A stretch of DNA of 60,000 nucleotides from Lineus longissimus (taxonomy: Eukaryota > Nemertea > Pilidiophora > Heteronemertea > Lineidae). The stretch lies in the NCBI RefSeq assembly GCF_910592395.1, contig NC_088314.1, forward strand, positions 1,056,001-1,116,000, read 5' to 3'. Position 1 is the stretch's first letter, and each line of letters begins with the position of its first letter. Shown piece by piece: positions 30,501 to 36,319 of this stretch. Position numbers and translations under genes: made by a program. The notes beneath the pieces are model-generated. The model made no database searches. It was not told the DNA's origin and worked only from the letters and a program-made list of their open reading frames with translations.

Positions 30501-33492
30501 TAAACTCCGAACAGGAGAATCCATGCATCTTTCAAATGTGTAGATCCTGACAGAATCACAATTTCACCCTGCCATCTCTAGTGACCAAATGTCGCCAGGT
30601 CAAATAAAGGTGGGTGAGAGGACACAGGAGACACAAGGCTACCCCAGGTGGTCCCGTGCTCACTCCATTCTACCCAACCTTGAGACCGTCAGCCTTTCTC
30701 CTCCAAATTACACACAGCACTGACCTTGAATACTGAGACATGTGTGTGAAATTACAACAAGAATTTGCTCATTATATAGAGATGAATTTGGTTGAGATTC
30801 CATATTGTTCAATCTCAATTTGATATGTTCCCTGTAGCGGACATGAACATGTGAAGTCTTTCAAAAGTTTTATTACTGAGGAGGGACATTCAAATGACCC
30901 ATGGGATGAGTCCTTCAACATGCCGAAGTATTTTGGTGAAACTTGACCGAGGATGCCTCCTCTGCCTGACCATAGGTGCTTAGAAGAGATTTGCTTCCCT
31001 GTCTCATACAATGAACATGTTCATATCGGGTAAGACAGACAAGAATGTCGCGGAGTGCAATATTGGAGAGAGGCAACTTCTGACAAGTACTCCACCAAAA
31101 GGTACATAAAAGGAGTGCCACACAATATGCTTCCGTGTGCATGTTCATAAATTCTCCCCCGCGTGGTCTCAGAGACAACTCAATGGAACCAAACAAGTAG
31201 AAATAGTTGATTGGAGGCCAAATTACGAGGGCCTTCACAGTGTGAAGTGTAAACCTCAACAGAACGCCATATATTTGTACATGGATCTTTTCTTTACATT
31301 GCATTATGACAAGGGTCCTTGTCTTCCAAGTCACAAAAGTCTTCCATCATAAGCATGCAGTGTGATTTATTGAATATGACCGACAAGTTTATGAATGAAC
31401 TAAATGTACCTAGAGCTGTTTGACAAATCGGCCGTGGACTGATCATTTTTAGAGCAAGACTTCAAACGATGTACGCAAAATAGGCAAATCTTTGATTCAT
31501 GGGTAAGATGTCTTCAAAATGTATGGGAACCAATGGATGGATGTGCACCGATCTCACTTTAGAGGACGAAAGGCGATTCAAGACAATGGAACATGTAGAG
31601 TGAAGAAGAATAGGCAGTGCAAAGAATGGGGGATAAGCTATTTTCTGAACACAGCAGCAAAACACATCACAGACCTACAATGTGTGCTTGATCCTTTTTG
31701 TCCTACATGAAGGCCTACATGTACAGAGTGTAGGACAACACAGTACTTTTACACAATGGGACAACCATAACTACGCACACCCTGTGGTGGGGCGTGATGG
31801 TTATAAAAGCACCAAAAAAGTACACTGAGTACAGTGAACTTCCCCTGTTCCAAGCAGAACTGGGTGTGCCACCACAGGGGGAGGTGGCCAGGTGAACAAG
31901 TACAGTGCAATGAACAAGGAGATGCAGGAATTTATATGGGGCGATCACCTGGAATTGTTCACAACTTCTATTCAACAACCGGCCAAACTTATCACTACTG
32001 CATTGCTCTCTATGCAGGAGAGTCTTTGGTTCATGGAAGAGCAGATAGAAACTGGACCCAGAGGGGAAGTGACATTCCCAAGGATACAGATCATACTATG
32101 GACATTTATAAAAGTAATCAGCTCAATCCATACACATGGTCTTCAGATGTTCCAAAAAGTAGGGCACTGCACTCATTTAGGATCATAAAGTGTCTTCTGG
32201 TTCTGATTCTGTCTCCACTGGTTCCTTTGTTCAGGAGACAATAACCATGTAGAGACCATGAGCTTCTTTCTGCTCAGGCCACCAAGCACAGATTCAGAAG
32301 CACCACTTGCATACTTGATGACATTTTTTGAGTCCATTACCACACTATGATAATTACACGTTATTTGCTTCACTAACAGAGCTCTTTATGCATTGATGGG
32401 CCAATGATACAGGAATGTAAAGAACTTCACTGGATACTCTGTCGGCCTACTTTGTCCTACCCCTTTTGGCTGACACCATGTGAGACTCAATATCCTCAGG
32501 TCTCTTCCCGAAATCCCATCCAATAGCAGACGAGAATCTGGGGTTTTAACCTGGCAATAGGGTTCCAAGAGATACCACAGTATAGATTCCACATTGTACT
32601 TTATAACAGTCCTCTATGAAGTTCACATACTTTGCGGTACCAGAAATTGTGGAACAAAATCAAGGCATAAATTTTCTTGGTCTAAACTGTAATCTCTGCC
32701 AACCATGAATACCACCAATTAGAAATAATATGATAAGATAACTTGTTGGCAGCCAACCTGAATAGTTCTAACGATGTTGGCTATTTTCAGCCGCATAAAA
32801 TGCACATCAATATTCTGATGGCAAACAGAGCAATCTCTACTGTGTCTATACCTTCAACACCACTGATACGGTGGAGAGTACAGTTCAAGAGGATGATATG
32901 CTGAATATCTTGAGTCTGGCAAGATTGTAGGTTGTTCAATGAGGAAAGTAAGCCTAATTTGTTCAATGAGGATCATAAGCCTGATTCTTCAGACCACATA
33001 GAGAATCTTCTGTCACTGCCTCTCTGACATTGTAACCAAAGTTCTCCAGTCTAGATTGGGATGTCTGTCACATTCTTTACAGCCTTGCTGACTTTGTCTG
33101 TGTGTTTATTTCAACTGAAATGTCAGACAGTGAGTCAAGCTGCAAGAATGTTGTGACACTGAAAAACTAAGACGGAAAGCTCCACCACTGCACAAAGCCA
33201 GGGAACAAGATGCATCTGCCACTTTATTTGGTTGACCCACATTCCTGTTCCTAGCTTTTTTTTCGAAAAATGTGAGTTTGTTGAAAGTTTTGTTTTACAA
33301 TAATGAGGCCATGAATGTGGCACAGACTCAGGTCATGGTTTCTGTTCATCTTTAACCCTTGGGAGTCATGGAAAAATCCTTTTTCAAGAGACTCCAATGT
33401 CTATTGTAGCACAGCAAGTGGAAAAAGTTTTAAAAATTGGGAATTTTCTTACCTTTTATCACCAAAATACCGATGAATGTCTTGATAAACAT
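3386..33492 (-). CDS. LAMB1: Laminin subunit beta (LAMB1/LAMB2 class), 27 coding exons
   Basis: This gene encodes the beta chain of the secreted laminin heterotrimer of basement membranes. Exons in transcript order: 33492-33453, 17522-16975, 16467-16350, 15087-14936, 14669-14549, 13133-12945, 12754-12575, 12363-12254, 11978-11763, 11514-11235, 10127-10000, 9842-9512, 9308-9077, 8882-8719, 8459-8235, 8073-7874, 7600-7312, 7093-6913, 6649-6465, 6287-6052, 5861-5673, 5572-5396, 5163-4988, 4739-4598, 4442-4266, 4014-3858, 3525-3386. Every junction is GT-AG and stays in phase. The total is 5283 nt, or 1760 aa plus stop; human LAMB1 is about 1786 aa. Domains in order: signal peptide, laminin N-terminal domain (about 20-280), five LE modules, the beta-specific LF/IV domain (about 545-765), eight LE modules to about 1170, coiled coil II, Cys-rich beta knob (about 1376-1400), and coiled coil I ending in a Cys three residues before the end. 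The family is certain. Assignment to a vertebrate paralog is not meaningful. Exon 1 is the least certain part. Confidence 0.95.
3858..4014 (-). CDS. LAMB1: Laminin beta exon 26 (coiled coil)
   Basis: It contains [16 protein letters not shown] and an Ala/Arg/Lys-rich heptad segment, like the end of laminin beta domain I. The donor GTGAGT is at 3852-3857 and the acceptor AG at 4015-4016. It leaves phase 1 into exon 27. Confidence 0.9.
4266..4442 (-). CDS. LAMB1: Laminin beta exon 25 (coiled coil)
   Basis: This is a 177-nt phase-0 exon with heptads such as [19 protein letters not shown]. The donor GTAAGT is at 4260-4265 and the acceptor at 4443-4444. Confidence 0.92.
4598..4739 (-). CDS. LAMB1: Laminin beta exon 24 (coiled coil)
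   Basis: It has an Ala-rich coiled-coil segment ([20 protein letters not shown]). The donor GTGAGT is at 4592-4597 and the acceptor at 4740-4741. Confidence 0.92.
4988..5163 (-). CDS. LAMB1: Laminin beta exon 23 (coiled coil)
   Basis: It encodes a coiled-coil segment beginning [20 protein letters not shown], matching the family region after the beta knob. The donor GTAAGT is at 4982-4987 and the acceptor at 5164-5165. Confidence 0.92.
5396..5572 (-). CDS. LAMB1: Laminin beta exon 22 (coiled coil)
   Basis: This 177-nt phase-0 exon starts [20 protein letters not shown] and ends near DRITEFL...SIRT, as in other beta chains just downstream of the knob. The donor GTGAGT is at 5390-5395 and the acceptor at 5573-5574. 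Confidence 0.93.
5673..5861 (-). CDS. LAMB1: Laminin beta exon 21 (beta knob)
   Basis: It carries the Cys/Gly-rich insertion that interrupts the coiled coil in laminin beta chains: [19 protein letters not shown] followed by [12 protein letters not shown]. The knob is diagnostic of the beta class. The donor GTAAGT is at 5667-5672 and the acceptor at 5862-5863. Confidence 0.95.
6052..6287 (-). CDS. LAMB1: Laminin beta exon 20 (coiled coil II)
   Basis: It begins [18 protein letters not shown] and runs as coiled coil to LNDK just before the knob. The donor GTAAGT is at 6046-6051 and the acceptor at 6288-6289. Confidence 0.92.
6465..6649 (-). CDS. LAMB1: Laminin beta exon 19 (coiled coil II)
   Basis: It encodes heptads such as [20 protein letters not shown] and ends RDKDVEG. 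The donor is a less common GTAAAT at 6459-6464, and the phase agrees with exon 20. Confidence 0.9.
6720..6870 (+). repeat. tRNA-related SINE-like sequence in laminin intron 18
   Basis: The segment contains gtctgggttcaaaccctgtt, a Pol III B-box-like core (GGTTCAAACCC). It is preceded by a possible degenerate A-box region (gcttgaggcaagtgactgac). No tRNA cloverleaf is convincing, so a tRNA-derived SINE remnant is more likely than a tRNA gene. Confidence 0.4.
6913..7093 (-). CDS. LAMB1: Laminin beta exon 18 (coiled coil II)
   Basis: It encodes [17 protein letters not shown] and following heptads, directly after the last LE module. The donor GTATGT is at 6907-6912 and the acceptor at 7094-7095. 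Confidence 0.92.
7312..7600 (-). CDS. LAMB1: Laminin beta exon 17 (last LE modules)
   Basis: It encodes laminin EGF-like modules with the usual Cys spacing ([40 protein letters not shown]) and then [15 protein letters not shown], the family's transition into the coiled coil. The donor GTAAGT is at 7306-7311 and the acceptor at 7601-7602. Confidence 0.96.
7874..8073 (-). CDS. LAMB1: Laminin beta exon 16 (LE modules)
   Basis: It contains [20 protein letters not shown] and [15 protein letters not shown], typical LE modules. The donor GTAAGG is at 7868-7873 and the acceptor at 8074-8075. Confidence 0.95.
8235..8459 (-). CDS. LAMB1: Laminin beta exon 15 (LE modules)
   Basis: It contains [16 protein letters not shown] and [19 protein letters not shown]. 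The motif GxCLKCLYxTEG is highly conserved in beta chains. The donor starts at 8234 reading leftward, and the acceptor is at 8460-8461. Confidence 0.96.
8719..8882 (-). CDS. LAMB1: Laminin beta exon 14 (LE modules)
   Basis: It encodes [12 protein letters not shown]...CECEPGYVG. The donor is ambiguous because the minus strand reads GTAGGTAGGT. The GT at 8717-8718 is chosen because it alone gives YVGDKC across the junction with exon 15, as in other beta chains. Confidence 0.93.
9077..9308 (-). CDS. LAMB1: Laminin beta exon 13 (LE modules)
   Basis: It contains [20 protein letters not shown] and [20 protein letters not shown], conserved LE modules after the LF domain. The donor GTAAGA ends at 9076 and the acceptor is at 9309-9310. 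Confidence 0.95.
9512..9842 (-). CDS. LAMB1: Laminin beta exon 12 (end of LF domain, LE module)
   Basis: It runs from [13 protein letters not shown] through the C-terminal part of the LF domain into [20 protein letters not shown], the first LE module after it. The donor GTAAGT is at 9506-9511 and the acceptor at 9843-9844. Confidence 0.95.
10000..10127 (-). CDS. LAMB1: Laminin beta exon 11 (LF domain)
   Basis: It encodes [20 protein letters not shown] and ends ASILIDS, corresponding to the family segment that ends YTLIDS in vertebrates. The donor GTAAGT is at 9994-9999 and the acceptor at 10128-10129. Confidence 0.93.
10384..10840 (+). pseudogene. Coding-like segment of unknown origin in laminin intron 10
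   Basis: Two plus-strand open stretches lie end to end in different frames: 10408-10617 (includes [20 protein letters not shown]) and 10643-10837 (includes [20 protein letters not shown]). Both are rich in Glu and Lys and look more protein-like than the surrounding intron. I do not recognise a family. A decayed processed copy with a frameshift is possible, and so is chance composition bias. Confidence 0.2.
11235..11514 (-). CDS. LAMB1: Laminin beta exon 10 (LF domain)
   Basis: It encodes [20 protein letters not shown] and [11 protein letters not shown]. WTGxGF and the IRYEP motif are signatures of the beta-chain LF (laminin IV type B) domain. The donor GTAAGT is at 11229-11234 and the acceptor at 11515-11516. 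Confidence 0.95.
11763..11978 (-). CDS. LAMB1: Laminin beta exon 9 (LE5 and start of LF)
   Basis: It encodes [40 protein letters not shown] and [14 protein letters not shown]. The last is the family's entry into the LF domain. The donor GTGAGT is at 11757-11762 and the acceptor at 11979-11980. Confidence 0.95.
12254..12363 (-). CDS. LAMB1: Laminin beta exon 8 (LE module)
   Basis: It encodes [20 protein letters not shown]...RDCDVCV. The junction reads DVCVPKYWGL into exon 9, as expected for an LE module. The donor starts at 12253 reading leftward and the acceptor is at 12364-12365. Confidence 0.94.
12575..12754 (-). CDS. LAMB1: Laminin beta exon 7 (LE3)
   Basis: It encodes [19 protein letters not shown] and [18 protein letters not shown], close to the vertebrate LE3 pattern CDPAGSxNxGxCD. 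The acceptor is at 12755-12756. Confidence 0.95.
12945..13133 (-). CDS. LAMB1: Laminin beta exon 6 (LE2)
   Basis: It encodes [20 protein letters not shown] and [20 protein letters not shown], almost the family consensus for LE2. The donor GTAAGG ends at 12944 and the acceptor is at 13134-13135. Confidence 0.96.
13134..14548. other. Laminin intron 5, no feature recognised
   Basis: This is a 1.4-kb intron between LE1 and LE2. Open frames on both strands are short and without recognisable domains. I see no clear repeat in it. Confidence 0.6.
14549..14669 (-). CDS. LAMB1: Laminin beta exon 5 (LE1)
   Basis: It encodes [19 protein letters not shown] and [10 protein letters not shown], the conserved first LE module after the N-terminal domain. 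The donor GTAAGT is at 14543-14548 and the acceptor at 14670-14671. Confidence 0.96.
14936..15087 (-). CDS. LAMB1: Laminin beta exon 4 (end of N-terminal domain)
   Basis: It encodes [20 protein letters not shown] and [16 protein letters not shown], matching the conserved YDMVVRGxCxCYGHAS segment. The donor GTAGGT ends at 14935 and the acceptor is at 15088-15089. Confidence 0.97.
15088..16349. other. Laminin intron 3 with a poly(G) run
   Basis: This is a 1.26-kb intron. It holds a run of 13 G at 15234-15246 and otherwise nothing I recognise. Confidence 0.6.
16350..16467 (-). CDS. LAMB1: Laminin beta exon 3 (N-terminal domain)
   Basis: It encodes [20 protein letters not shown] and [15 protein letters not shown], the conserved KxTNLRIxFxKLHTLGD segment. 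The donor GTAAGT is at 16344-16349 and the acceptor at 16468-16469. Confidence 0.96.
16975..17522 (-). CDS. LAMB1: Laminin beta exon 2 (most of the N-terminal domain)
   Basis: This 548-nt exon encodes residues about 14-196. It starts [20 protein letters not shown] and includes [20 protein letters not shown] and [18 protein letters not shown], nearly identical to vertebrate beta chains. The laminin N-terminal domain mediates polymerisation of laminins at the cell surface. The acceptor AG at 17523-17524 follows a pyrimidine-rich tract and is in phase 1. The frame stays open upstream to 17655, but that part lies in a repeat also found beyond the retrotransposon and is intron. Confidence 0.96.
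17540..17756. repeat. Copy A and start of copy B of a tandem duplication of about 204 bp
   Basis: The word aaagtgggacttat occurs at about 17540 and again at 17743-17756, directly before the LTR. The sequence from 17558 on (caatctttatgaaatgc, ctatgggtaacatcagacaac) recurs at about 24337-24510, after the retrotransposon. The locus was therefore a tandem duplication, and the element inserted near the start of the second copy. Confidence 0.85.
17752..17756. repeat. Target-site duplication, left copy (CTTAT)
   Basis: CTTAT lies immediately outside the left LTR and again at 24326-24330, immediately outside the right LTR. A duplication of about 5 bp is usual for BEL/Pao insertions. Confidence 0.9.
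17757..18049 (-). repeat. Left LTR (3' LTR of the element)
   Basis: It is 293 bp with termini tgtcgaaaac...cctgaca. On the minus strand it contains AATAAA at 17852-17857, the likely polyadenylation signal of the element. Confidence 0.95.
18050..18061 (-). promoter_or_regulatory. Polypurine tract next to the 3' LTR
   Basis: On the minus strand the sequence GCGGGCGGGGGA directly precedes the 3' LTR. This is where the plus-strand primer of LTR elements lies. It is short and interrupted by C. Confidence 0.65.
18062..18572 (-). other. 3' non-coding region of the retrotransposon
   Basis: About 0.5 kb lies between the polyprotein stop and the purine tract, with no long open frame. It contains the 14-bp palindrome TAATCATATGATTA at 18082-18095. 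Confidence 0.6.
18573..23960 (-). CDS. BEL/Pao Gag-Pol polyprotein, 1795 aa, uninterrupted
   Basis: This is one open frame with no frameshift or stop. Approximate order by residue: N-terminal coiled-coil Gag region; DUF1759 Gag core from about 128 ([11 protein letters not shown]); Cys/His zinc knuckles about 340-400; aspartic protease near 480; reverse transcriptase about 740-930 with FYVDNLL near 892 (YVDN replaces YxDD, as is common in this superfamily); RNase H near 1057 (IVFCDACP); integrase zinc-binding H-H-C-C about 1382-1420; integrase core acidic residues near 1450 (VDFT), 1516 (YCDN) and 1566 (HERL); DUF5641 from about 1640. The protease motif reads LIDRGS, where the family normally has D-S/T-G, so proteolytic activity is doubtful. 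The host gene does not contribute to this frame. Confidence 0.96.
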   Translation of the reverse strand: MDKIDQLKKNRDLLQEALDTGFEQANAVIEKESPTKFELSKVEACSTEIDETFVKLQSLNVEIAKLVTKQKEDDLTKEEILQTKQRNIDNRTKLVHVSKFVELQSKKTVAKPATVDAPAASVPKTAQLPKLKLPTFDGTYTSWKSFWDTIEADVLSANYADITKYNYIKGQLTGSATDAVAGLQASGENLKVLVEILKERFGQPRKIIRSHVNNLLEMPGPAGHYNALREFHNRVMGDIRSLENLNVDIYKCAPFIVPIIEKKLPKFFREKMGTSGQQDAFDLKRFMQSFSEQLENIGERADAPPQSDNSHRKSTQNQNRNPNGSKVSLDSFVSVPAAKPKMCQFCNSSHSCFECTLSPTNRYNAVFNKRLCSNCLRTSHIAKECNNRSKCHTCGKKHHTSLHEYFEQKYRNSSNTGMCAVTPKYSDVRKIDINDHVGFKTTNVNSKKRATNRPSTVLLETGYVTLQNKGKESTAGVLIDRGSMSSYIRKDTAQKLQLNPVRSQSISVNGFGGHSSKRQYDIANVEIATTDGIKIIEVLITDEIVNPINQRGWNTCKEYPYIANIENKLANNFSADEFTVDIMIGCDHAFQFLENRLVKGDGPTVQYSNLGCFVSGPLFPVKIEHSVITSADRINTTANEHIIEDNDPEIQSLEEFINSSTLQPTDENDTDFDEQFKSDFMQKIEFKDGNYSVPLPWRPDHAELLTNRRECEARLRQVMARLRKLNLLNNYTQVMQENLDKGFISEGSPDDCDTGHYLPHFPVLRDSETTPLRIVFDASSGSPSLNSCLYEGPNMLQDLTELIMLFRTKRIGLSADIARAFLAVHLLESERKWVRFLWYKDNDVSKELIPYHCNTVIFGNVSSPFALAITLHKHLSSYDTPVAKDMKTKFYVDNLLTGVDSNQEALDYFQESREIMNHASFNLRQWSSNSETLDERIRSEGVQTKSDIVGVLGLKWDTKSDQISVAKKDLKSSGELSKRKVTSQTASIFDPLGIVAPLTVPAKSYVNNLWRGKKTWDEHLSITEREEWETIKQESLSLTHMLSIPRWLGGDTSKPLQIVVFCDACPTTAIGCVAYAKQNNKVALIGSKNKVISEKNVNFTVPKLELMAMVLGVNYAETLRNTYISQYQTIEVVYSTDSEIALYWLRSNKKLKQFVHNRVQTIRQKSELTSWYHVSTKQNAADILSRGATHQELKDSSWLQGPKWLKDDKTTWPLTALSDLTLNSSVSLTAAFEMQNDFVVTSMVATTPVASISDVIAQDKFSSWNRLLRITALVSRAFKPGLKNRNKLSAQDIANAEEKWITNLQNEHYKHVTDYLKLEQSGRHKLPSRPTIISQLGLVLDKKGTIRCGGRLTNSDVSSDRKYPILLPNQSYITTLIVRNAHHNVVHYGLGSTMAYLREKYWVTSMRSTVKKIIGHCVICKKVSGRPYLTPIAPPLPDFRINDLSAFKSTAVDFTSHLYVRIKDSIQKVYVCLFTCCTTRGIHLEITPDLTVESFLRAFRRFTSTHSVPSLIYCDNAKTFTSADTELKRLYNIVGTEQFQNHLSKKGITFKYAPVQASWFAGVHERLIGVTKLALKKTLRKSLVPIDEFQTLIKEIQATVNNRPLTYLSSDPNELKAITPNNLIYGHDMSLLPHEGEDNLDVTYAGRDKLEKLAYKRAERLQTFKKRFYDEYLARLREQHQYELSKQNAKADIIKIDDVILVHDKDAKRRHWKLGIIKELNRGQDGLTRSALVKTATGQSNRAIGKLYPLELTVDESIERSAQIKSVQKTKSRPKRSTTDITRLKIREHLDYYGQ
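24015..24032 (-). promoter_or_regulatory. Primer-binding site, tRNA-His type
   Basis: The plus-strand text atcctggtcacggcacca matches, as far as I recall, the 3' end of animal (Drosophila-type) tRNA-His including CCA over 18 nt. It abuts the 5' LTR with no spacer, as a minus-strand primer site should. Confidence 0.75.
24033..24325 (-). repeat. Right LTR (5' LTR of the element)
   Basis: It is 293 bp, with the same termini and apparently the same sequence as the left LTR. It should carry the element's promoter. Confidence 0.95.
24326..24330. repeat. Target-site duplication, right copy (CTTAT)
   Basis: CTTAT follows the right LTR directly and matches 17752-17756. Confidence 0.9.
24331..24510. 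repeat. Remainder of tandem copy B, split by the retrotransposon
   Basis: It matches about 17552-17740 with scattered substitutions and a small deletion near the gcttat...ggtatggctg stretch. Together with 17743-17756 it forms the second tandem copy. Confidence 0.85.
24690..24751. repeat. Perfect 31-bp tandem duplication
   Basis: The unit beginning tgttcatttgaaattcactt and ending ggcaaacaat occurs twice back to back. No coding context is seen. Confidence 0.85.
25140..25400 (+). repeat. Possible tRNA-derived SINE remnant
   Basis: It contains gttgcgggtttgattcccag, resembling a Pol III B box, followed by non-repetitive sequence of the kind seen in SINE bodies. The A box is not clear, so this rests on one motif. 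Confidence 0.3.
28954..29334 (+). pseudogene. Coding-like frame with one internal stop, unknown
   Basis: One plus-strand frame runs from an ATG at 28954 through 48 codons ([19 protein letters not shown]...) to a TGA at 29098-29100. It then stays open to about 29332. I recognise no family. It may be a decayed insertion or chance, since the opposite strand also reads open over part of it. Confidence 0.15.
29690..29834 (+). repeat. LINE-like 3' end with a (TTTGAA)n tail
   Basis: An AT-rich stretch ends in gtaataaacaatttgaattt and a short (tttgaa) array. AATAAA followed by a short simple-repeat tail is typical of non-LTR retrotransposon 3' ends. The 5' extent and any coding part were not identified. 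Confidence 0.4.
31780..31879. repeat. Inverted repeat with 11-bp arms
   Basis: The arm ccctgtggtgg at 31780-31790 pairs with ccaccacaggg at 31869-31879 across a loop of 78 bp. It could be a foldback element remnant or chance. Confidence 0.4.
33453..33492 (-). CDS. LAMB1: Candidate laminin beta exon 1 (signal peptide start)
   Basis: The minus strand reads ATG and 13 codons ([13 protein letters not shown]) plus one base before a strong donor G|GTAAGA. The phase (1) is what exon 2 needs. Joining gives [20 protein letters not shown], then the mature N terminus with [11 protein letters not shown]. This is a plausible signal peptide, although a Lys lies in its hydrophobic part. An acceptor-like ATAG at 33503-33504 (reading leftward), after a pyrimidine-rich tract, would make this a 50-bp exon from 33502. 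With it, total CDS length is divisible by 3. It was found by searching for phase and hydrophobicity, so another exon could serve instead. Confidence 0.6.
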
Positions 33493-34752
33493 GTTGGCAA
33501 GTCTATGATACACAAATCCAAAAGATGAGAAAATAATCCAAAAGAGGGCAGCCTGGTAGGAATGCTGCGAGTTTGTTTCCTCCTCGGTTTGCGATTCACA
33601 TTAGAATACCATATTCATCATTCCTGAAAAGAAGAGTGAAATCATGAAGGGTCTGGCAATGACACAAGTCATAACTGCATTCTGTTGGTTTATGACCTCA
33701 GACAAGACACTTCTCTTTAATGTAATTGCAAGTCTCTCTGCTAGGCCTTGGCTCCAGGCTTACATTTTCACAACTGTTAATTGTATGGTCCCTACTCTTT
33801 AGTCCTAGCCACATATAGAAAGTTTTTGACAGTAAAGAACGAAAGGGTTAACAGGAAACCCAGGAAGGAAGTGACAGACATATTACCTAAAAGTTATTCT
33901 ACACGCCTGCTAATTAAATATAGCTATGTCATCACTGGAGTGTAATGTTGAGCGACTACTAGTGTCAGACCTCTTTTTGTATTTATTCAGCTGTGCAGAC
34001 CTATTGGCACCCTTTCTTTCTAACATGATAATTCCAAGCAAGTATTTTACTCTCTTTTGTATTTGGACTCAGAGGGAGGCAAGAAGGCAAAGGAAAGCCT
34101 GAACAACAACACAGAATCTCGGCAAATTCCCCCAAAAAGGTCATCACTACCAAAAGGTTCTATGGCTAACCCTTACCAAAACCTCTCTTTGAAGCATTTT
34201 TCAGGGATTCTGTATGCCTGTCGAAGAGCCCCAAGTAATAGTCCTATAAATGTGTAAGATGCCCCTCGACCAGCTAAAATAGAGTGGACACAAAGTCTAA
34301 AAACACAGTGGAAAGACTGAAATTTGTTTCACTATTAGGCCTTACTAAGATATGGCAATTGAAACTGGCAATAGGCTAATTTTGGATAAATAGGTAAATT
34401 TTCACTCTATTGGTTCATGTCATTACTAAAGTATTTATTAGGCCTATTTCGAAATACAGCGGTCATGTAGCTTCCAGGTGGATCCTAAGGCTAAACTGAC
34501 CAGAAGACCTTACACAACGCATACTAACGGTATACTAACACACTTAGCACACGTTGTGCTCCCTACAGAGCTCCGGTATCCTTCTCAAGAAACTTTTCTA
34601 AGAAGTTTCGTCAATACGTTTTCACTGCTAATAAATGTGCGATTGGAGCAAATTCGACACTGGCATATTCACCTGCTAGTCCTGAATGATGGAAATCAAA
34701 GTTATTCACTTTATTGAATAGAAATCGGTAACTTTAAGAAACTTTCACTTAC

Positions 34753-34850
34753 CAATCGATTTCGCCACCCAGCTGGCTCGCATTCAACGTGAGGCGTGCA
34801 CTGCCAATGGCGGAATGACAATTGGCTCTTCTAGTCCCCGGCGGCCATCC
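34753..34850 (-). other. LAMB1: Possible 5' exon of the laminin gene
   Basis: The minus strand has a strong donor, cgatTG|GTAAGT, with the GT at 34751-34752. It follows a relatively GC-rich stretch. It could be a non-coding first exon joined to 33502. It contains ATGs that would open short upstream frames. One of them (MRASWVAKSI, then one base) would also join exon 2 in phase but makes a weaker signal peptide. The transcription start is unknown. Confidence 0.3.
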
Positions 34851-34900
34851 CACTGGTTGTGCCGTAATTGGTATTTTATCAAAATATAATCTCTACAAAA
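34800..34900 (-). promoter_or_regulatory. Possible laminin promoter region
   Basis: On the minus strand this region has two CCAAT words (near 34817 and 34866) and AT-rich TATA-like text (ttatattttgataaaatacc) upstream of the candidate 5' exon. This is inferred from motif content and position only. Confidence 0.25.
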
Positions 34901-36319
34901 CTTGCATTTCAAATAAAACAATCTATTTACTCACATTTCTAGCGTTTCATTTTATCATTTCAGACAGTAATTGACTGATTTTACTGTCTTATGTTATTTA
35001 ATTTCTACCCTTTGTCCTTATTATTCAGGATTTGTGCAGAGGGTGTAAAAACGGTTAGCTGAAAAGCTACTGTCCAGGGTTACGTTTCGCCTCATTGGAG
35101 TTGAAAATAATTGAACTTCATTCACTTGTGACCGGAAGAAAAGGCTTTGATTAGGAAAATTGAGTTAGCCTTCCCTTTTGTTCCTCTGATTTGACAGGGT
35201 GTTCCCATCGAGTCACACATAGTGCCCATTAAATGGCCATGAAAACAGTGGTAAAACCAAATACCATCAGAGTTAATTGGTCCGTAACGGATGCGTCCGG
35301 GACGGCGGAGTGGATCCAAGGCTCGAGGGTCAAGATGCAGAGACAGAGACAAAGTCACAACCATCTTAAAAATGTTTGGGACAAAACCGGGGTACAAAAC
35401 AAGGAATGGAGGGGTAACCCACCTCATTTTTCATCAGAATATGGGGGCTCAGTGATGTCATTGCTTTGGAATTGGGAGTCAATCTGGGTCAAAGAAACAA
35501 ATTCTAATGCAGTACTGATTGCATCGTCATAGATCAAACTTTATTATTGTTATGTCTTTGTTCACAGTCAGAGAAGGCAGTTCAGTTACATCATCAAAAA
35601 TATATATAGAGAGATGTAGAATATATTCTCATAAAAATAAAAAACAAAACATTTCAAAACTAAATGCGGAATATTTATAATTCAAATGTATGTGAGATTT
35701 TTGAGTTATACATCAATAGCGCAGAGCACTAAGGTGACACACTCCAACCATGTGCTGGCCGTGAAGTTCTCAGGGAGTGTGATACACCAATCTAAACCTA
35801 CAATTCCTATTAGCACTATCTTATATGAGGAATATAATCAACAAATGTGTTTTGTCTCCGAGATCACAATCTACAACAGTGTGGGGTCACTTGTGAAGCG
35901 ACAGTCAGGCCTCGCCAAGCTTGGACAGGCCGTCCTTGAAGCCCTTCTATCACACACATATTTCAGTTGCCTCATACAGTAAGGACTCTCATTATTATTA
36001 CTCTAATCCCATTTATATATAATGAAAGGGCGTGGTGATCGCCACCACAAAAACTGATAGGGTGAGCTTTCCTTTTTGAAATCTGCCATTGCTCATACCT
36101 ACACAGACGTCACAAGTTATTTAATTTGAACACATTTGTCGTTTGTCCGGTACGGTAGAAATTAAGAAGTTCTATTGTTCTTACCGGCCAAGATACATCG
36201 CTATCACATCACAACACTGTTGTATACATATATTATTTCATAATCAATCAATCATACAATACGGGCTTGTAATACGATGTGTCCATAATTATTCAATATT
36301 ACTGTAAACTCCACCAGGG

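Larger units (their letters stand above)
24752..33452. other. Rest of laminin intron 1, repeat-bearing, no host exon recognised
   Basis: This interval lies between the retrotransposon flank and the signal-peptide exon. It contains a tRNA-like B-box sequence near 25200, a LINE-like 3' tail near 29.7-29.83 kb, an inverted repeat at 31780-31879, and a coding-like stretch at 28954-29334. Other open frames are short and not recognised. Confidence 0.5.
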
